From NCBI RefSeq assembly GCF_033115175.1, contig NC_084840.1, forward strand, positions 76,089,179 through 76,153,178: a stretch of 64,000 bases of DNA. Direction: 5' to 3'. This DNA is from Lepus europaeus (Eukaryota; Chordata; Mammalia; Lagomorpha; Leporidae). Position 1 is the first letter of the stretch; the number at the start of each line of letters is the position of its first letter. The translations under genes and the position numbers were made by a program. The notes beneath the pieces are model-generated. The model worked only from the letters and a program-made list of their open reading frames with translations. It was not told the origin of the DNA and did no database searches. Positions 59,769 to 64,000 of the stretch are shown here, one piece after another.

Positions 59769-60096
59769 AGGGGTTGGCACTGTGGTGTAGTAGGTTAAGC
59801 CTCTGCCTGCAGTGCCAGCATCGCATATAGGTGCAGGTTCTAGTCCTGGCTGCTCCACTTCTGATGCAGCTCTCTGCTATGGCCTGGGAAAGCAATAGAA
59901 AGTGGCCCAAGTGCTTGGAACCCTGCAGCCGCGTGGGAGACCTGGAGAAAGATCCTAGCTCCTGGCTTCAGATCGGCCCAGCTCCAGGTATTGCAGCCAA
60001 TTGAGGAGTGAACCAGCTGATGGAAGACCTCTTCCTGTCTCTCCTTCTCTCTGTAACTCTACCTCTCAAATAAATAAATAAATCTTAAAAAAGAAA
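59769..60096 (+). mobile_element. CSINE
   Basis: GGGGTTGGCACTGTGGTGTAG head and (AAAT)n CTTAAAAAAG tail. Confidence 0.85.
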
Positions 60097-60429
60097 GTCA
60101 TTAGAGTTGAAGGGAGTTGGGCTTACAAGTGTTGCCAATAGGGAAGCAATGACTCCTGGGACATGAGGCCAAAGGGGAAGTGGAACTGATGAGGATGCTG
60201 GAGGTTCTAGCTTCAGTGACTCAGACAATAGGAACATGAGGGTCATCGAGAAAAAGGGACAGGAAGAGAAACAGAACTGTGTATTTGTTTCTAACTTTTT
60301 ATTGCGAGATCCTTAGATTCACACTTTGTCTTCTTTATCCTAACTTCTTCTGGGTACCTTTTGTATTTGCTACTTAAAAGAATTTCTTAAAAGTAGCAGT
60401 GACAGGTTTTTGGTTTTTTGTTTGATTAT

Positions 60430-60768
60430 TTTTTTTTTGACAGGCAGAGTGGACAGTGAGAGAGAGAGACAGAGAGAAAGGTGTTCCTTTGCCATTGGTT
60501 CACCCTCCAATGGCCGCCACGGCCAGTGCGCTGTGGCCGGCGCACCGCGCTGATCTGAAGCCAGGAGCCAGGTGCTTCTCCTGGTCTCCCATGCGGGTGC
60601 AGGGCCCAAGCACTTGGGCCATCCTCCACTGCACTCCCGGGCCACAGCAGAGAGCTGGCCTGGAAGAGGGGCAACTGGGACAGAATCCGGCGCCCCGACC
60701 GGGACTAGAACCCGGTGTGCCGGCGCCACTAGGCGGAGGATTAGCCTGTTAAGCCACGGCGCCAGCTC
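60430..60768 (-). mobile_element. Young CSINE
   Basis: GACAGGCAGAGTGGACAGTG subtype, GC-rich and near consensus. Head ends GGCGCCAGCTCC. Confidence 0.9.
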
Positions 60769-60844
60769 CAGTAACAGTTTTTACAAGGCAGAAATGAGAA
60801 CAGTGAACAATCGAAGACTTTCCTGTGGCTCCTGTCCCATCATC

Positions 60845-60935
60845 TTGAGCCGTATGCTTTGGGCAACTCATTTAATCACGCTGAGCGTCACTCTCCTGGG
60901 ATGGAAAATGGGGATGACAACATCAGTCTTCCAGG
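60845..60935 (+). repeat. MIR fragment
   Basis: TTTGGGCAACTCATTTAATC then CTGGGATGGAAAATGGGG: MIR sense order. Confidence 0.6.
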
Positions 60936-61510
60936 GTAATCGTGGATGTCAGCATTGGGGGTAACAAATACCATGCAGCCAGCAGGGCTGAGGCATCACA
61001 GTGATTGTTATACAAAGAACCCCAAATAGAGAGCCCGGGGCCCTCTGACTTCTGAATCAAAACCACCACATCACACAGACATGCCCCAGCACCTGGACAG
61101 TTTAGACATGGCTCCAGCACTAAGTGAGAGACAGTCAAGGACAGAGGGGGTGAAAAACCCACCCTCTTCCTGGAGATGGTGATTCTCTGTGATGGAGAAG
61201 CATGGGCCTGGGGCTCAGGGGACCTGCCTGTAACCCCAGGATTGCTGCAAACTTGAGAAATGACCACAGCTTGTTCCCTTTTCTATGCCGCTTCCAGTTC
61301 TCAGCTCCTGTGAGCCTCTTCAAAGGGATGTTCAATGTGTTCTGTGGTGTTTTACTTTGCACCCAAACCATAACATATTACAAAGGAGGCAACATTTGAC
61401 AGTGTAGTGGGCATATGTTTGGAATTCTTATTGGATCTGACACAGAAGATAAATGACTTTAGGGCAAAAATGAGTTCATGTCTTTACCAGGTGACCCAAG
61501 CTCTTCTCAT

Positions 61511-61853
61511 TTTTAAAAAAGATTTATTTATTTATTTGAAAGCCAGAGTTATAGAGAGGCAGAGGTAGAGAGAGAGAGAGAGAGAGAGAGAGAGGTCTTC
61601 TATCTGCTGGTTCACTCCCTAGATGGCTGCAATGACCAGAGCTGTGCTGATCCAAAGCCAGGATCCAGGAGCTTCTTCTGGGTCTTCCCACATGGGTGCA
61701 GAGGCCCAAGAACTTGGGCCATCTTCTTCTGCTTTCCCAGGCCATAGAAGGGAGCTGGATGGGAAGTGGAGCAGCCAGGACTCGAACTGGTGCCCACATG
61801 GGATGCCGGCACTGCAGGTGACAGCTTTACCCACTATGCCACAGCGCCAGTCC
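61511..61853 (-). mobile_element. CSINE with target-site duplication
   Basis: CCCAAGCTCTT is repeated at 61495-61505 and 61854-61864. Confidence 0.88.
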
Positions 61854-63049
61854 CCCAAGCTCTTAATGTAGTCACTTCTTTGTCTTCTAGGAAATCCCCC
61901 ATCTAGAAATTTCCACACTTAAGCCAGTTATTCTAGTTTTCATTCCTGACATCTATTTTCCAGGTGGCAAAGAGGAGAGGCACAAAGCTGAAGCCATTTA
62001 CCCAGAGCTGGCTGGGCTCTGGGTGAAACAGCTTGACCTTGAGTCACTTACAAAGCAGTCTTACCTCAGGCTCAGTCCACATCCTTTTGAAGCCTCTTCC
62101 TCTTCTGTGCCACAAGGGCCAGATGAGTTCTCTCTCGTTTTGAACATCAGAGGAAAAACAACAACAAAAACATCACGGAGCCCACAAACGTTTTTCACCC
62201 ACCCACCTTCCCTCCAGCCAACAGAGTTTCATTGCGCCCTGTTAGGTACCGAGTCGAGTGCCTGGGCACAAAGCACTCTTGTGCCGATTCAGCAGTAACT
62301 GAGGGCCCCAGTTCCCCATGCACTAAAGAGCTCTCAGGTCCTTAAGAAGGGGACAGACACAGAAAGAGGATGCTGAGCCACCAGGGCTTCATTCTGTCTT
62401 AACCCTTTCTCCTCTAAACCTGGGCTCCAATTGGCTTTGCCTTCATCTGTACCGGGAACTCCTGGGAGGCAACAAATCCACCAATCACCAGAGAAGAGGC
62501 ACCTGTGATGACAATTCAGGGACAGAGATGGAGGTGGGGGGTGCGAAGGATAGGAACATGGGGGATCCTGCCTGTGGCTTTCAACTGACAGACCATAGGC
62601 AAACTCTGACATGAGATGTGAGACAAGAGCTTGGTTTAATTCTCTCCTAGTGCAAGCCCCAGGCGGAGAGGCCCTTGGCATGTTCAGGGTTAATAATAAC
62701 TGCTGACTGACTGTTTTTCCCTCTGCCCACATAAAAGGTACACAAGCTATAAGGCAAGGCCACATCAATGGCCTCAGAGTCTGTGGTAGGACTCTCCTCC
62801 TGGGGGCCCCACCACCGAAGCTCTGAGCATTCACCCTGCTATCTCTCATCTCCAAGTCGGTTATGCCAAGCTTTCCCGCGTCCCGTAGGCACCAGACACT
62901 TCAATACTCTCAGAAAAGGAAATGACAAAGCAATCAGAGATTTTCTGAAGAGTAATGATAGCTAAACAGCGAATAGAAGAACACTGCAACGGGAATATTT
63001 ACGCATCATAAACTATGAGAATATTCAAGGAGGAGGAGGCAAGAGGACA

Positions 63050-63383
63050 TTTTTTAAAAGAGATTTATTTATTTGAAAGGCTGAATTACAGAGAGAGAGA
63101 GAGGGAGAGGGAGAGAAAGAGAGAGATCTTCCATTGTTGGTTCACTCCTCAAATGGCCATAAAGGCCCGGGGTGAGCCAGGCCGAAGCCAGGAGCCAGGA
63201 ACTTCATCCAGGTCTCCCACATGGGCACAGGGGTCCAAGCACTTGGACCATCTTCTGCTACTTTCTCAGATGCATTAGCAGGGATCTGGATGGGAAGTGG
63301 AGCAGCCAGGACTCGAACTGGTGCCCATATGGGATGCTGGCAAGGCAGATAGTGGCTCAACCCATTATGCCACAGTGCTGGCC
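63050..63383 (-). mobile_element. CSINE
   Basis: TTAAAAGAGATTTATTTATT start, GA tract, head end CACAGTGCTGGCCTC. Confidence 0.87.
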
Positions 63384-63394
63384 TCAAGAAGAGT

Positions 63395-64000
63395 TGTTTT
63401 TTTTTTTTTTTCATTCATCGCTAAATTTTTTTTATCTTTTATTTAATAAATATAAATTTCCAAAGTACAGCTTATGGATTACAATGGCTCCCCCCCCAAT
63501 AACTTCCCTCCCACCCGCAACCCTCCCCTTTCCCGCTCGCTCTCCCCTTCCATTCACATCAAGATTCATTTTCAATTCTCTTTATATACTGAAAATCAGT
63601 TTAGTATATATAAAGTAAATATTTCAACAGTTTGCCCTCACATAGCAACACAAAGTGAAAAATACTGTTGGAGTACTAGTTATAGCATTAAATCACAGTG
63701 TACAGCACATTAATGACAGAGATCCTACATGATATTTTTTTAAAAAATTGATTAATTTTCCATGTAATTTCCAATTTAACACCAAGATTTTTTTTTTCAT
63801 TTTCAATTATTTTTATATACAGAAGATCGATTCAGTATATACTAGGTAAAGATTTCATCAGTTTGCACCCACACTTAAACACAAAGTGTAAAAATACTGT
63901 TTCAGTACTAGTTATAGCATTACTTCACATTGGACAACACATTAAGGACAGATCCCACATGGGACGTAAGTACACAGTGACTCCTGTTGCTGACTTAACA
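63395..64000 (-). mobile_element. Rabbit-type LINE-1 3' UTR, continues past the window
   Basis: Poly-T then TTATTTAATAAATATAAATT and a C-rich block (63490-63545). Two related units of about 190 bases follow, both containing CTAGTTATAGCATTA (63676-63690 and 63907-63921). The body lies beyond 64000. Confidence 0.85.

Larger units (their letters stand above)
38185..64000 (+). other. IL2RA intron 1 (partial, at least 25.8 kb)
   Basis: Begins at the exon 1 donor. I looked for exon 2, which encodes the first sushi domain, and did not find it, so the intron runs past the window; human intron 1 is also tens of kb. It contains CSINEs, L1 pieces, a palindromic element and MIR/L2. Stretches without a recognised feature: 38190-39500, 40190-42780, 43142-43486, 44665-45600, 46220-47290, 48237-48985, 49100-49980, 50845-51440, 52430-53178, 53900-56280 and 61860-63050. 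38815-38840 is a short (TA)n tract. Confidence 0.75.

Overview
The window is mammalian nuclear DNA from a lagomorph, most likely European rabbit or a close leporid. The main evidence is roughly 55 copies of the lagomorph tRNA-derived CSINE in both orientations, from fresh copies with intact target-site duplications to very decayed ones. There are also 3' ends of a rabbit-type LINE-1 and ordinary old mammalian repeats (L1M, L2, MIR, LTR and hAT remnants). Coding sequence is sparse: I can defend only two protein-coding exons.

The locus is the head-to-head RBM17/IL2RA interval (human 10p15.1). On the minus strand, the first coding exon of RBM17 (splicing factor SPF45) lies at 4589-4726 and encodes residues 1-41. 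The rest of RBM17 lies beyond position 1. A CpG island at about 12640-13640 is the RBM17 promoter and should hold its non-coding first exon. On the plus strand, exon 1 of IL2RA (interleukin-2 receptor alpha, CD25) starts near 37915, with its ATG at 38121 and a splice donor after 38184. It encodes the signal peptide. Everything from 38185 to the right end is IL2RA intron 1; exon 2 was not found.

Layout: 1-3000, decayed L1M with CSINE insertions. 3000-12640, RBM17 introns around its ATG exon, with a dense CSINE cluster at 9.1-11.0 kb. 12640-13640, CpG island. 13.6-37 kb, intergenic repeats including a 3' L1 end, LTR-type remnants and an L2 split by two CSINEs. 37.1-37.95 kb, a hAT remnant followed by the IL2RA promoter, with NF-kB and SRF motifs (positive regulatory region I), a CA microsatellite and ETS motifs. 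38.2-64 kb, IL2RA intron 1 with repeat-poor islands at 40.2-42.8, 48.2-50.0 and 53.9-56.3 kb.

RBM17 is a constitutively expressed splicing factor. IL2RA is inducible in activated and regulatory T cells. The two are transcribed away from each other across about 24 kb, which should contain distal IL2RA control elements.

I found no new enzymatic or defence system. The oddest structural signal is in IL2RA intron 1. A 343-bp block splits a CSINE at 44.1-44.5 kb and duplicates sequence 1.5 kb downstream. The duplication ends exactly at the centre of a palindromic MITE-like element at 45851-46053. Two short upstream ORFs in the IL2RA leader and an overlapping upstream ATG in RBM17 exon 2 are also worth checking.
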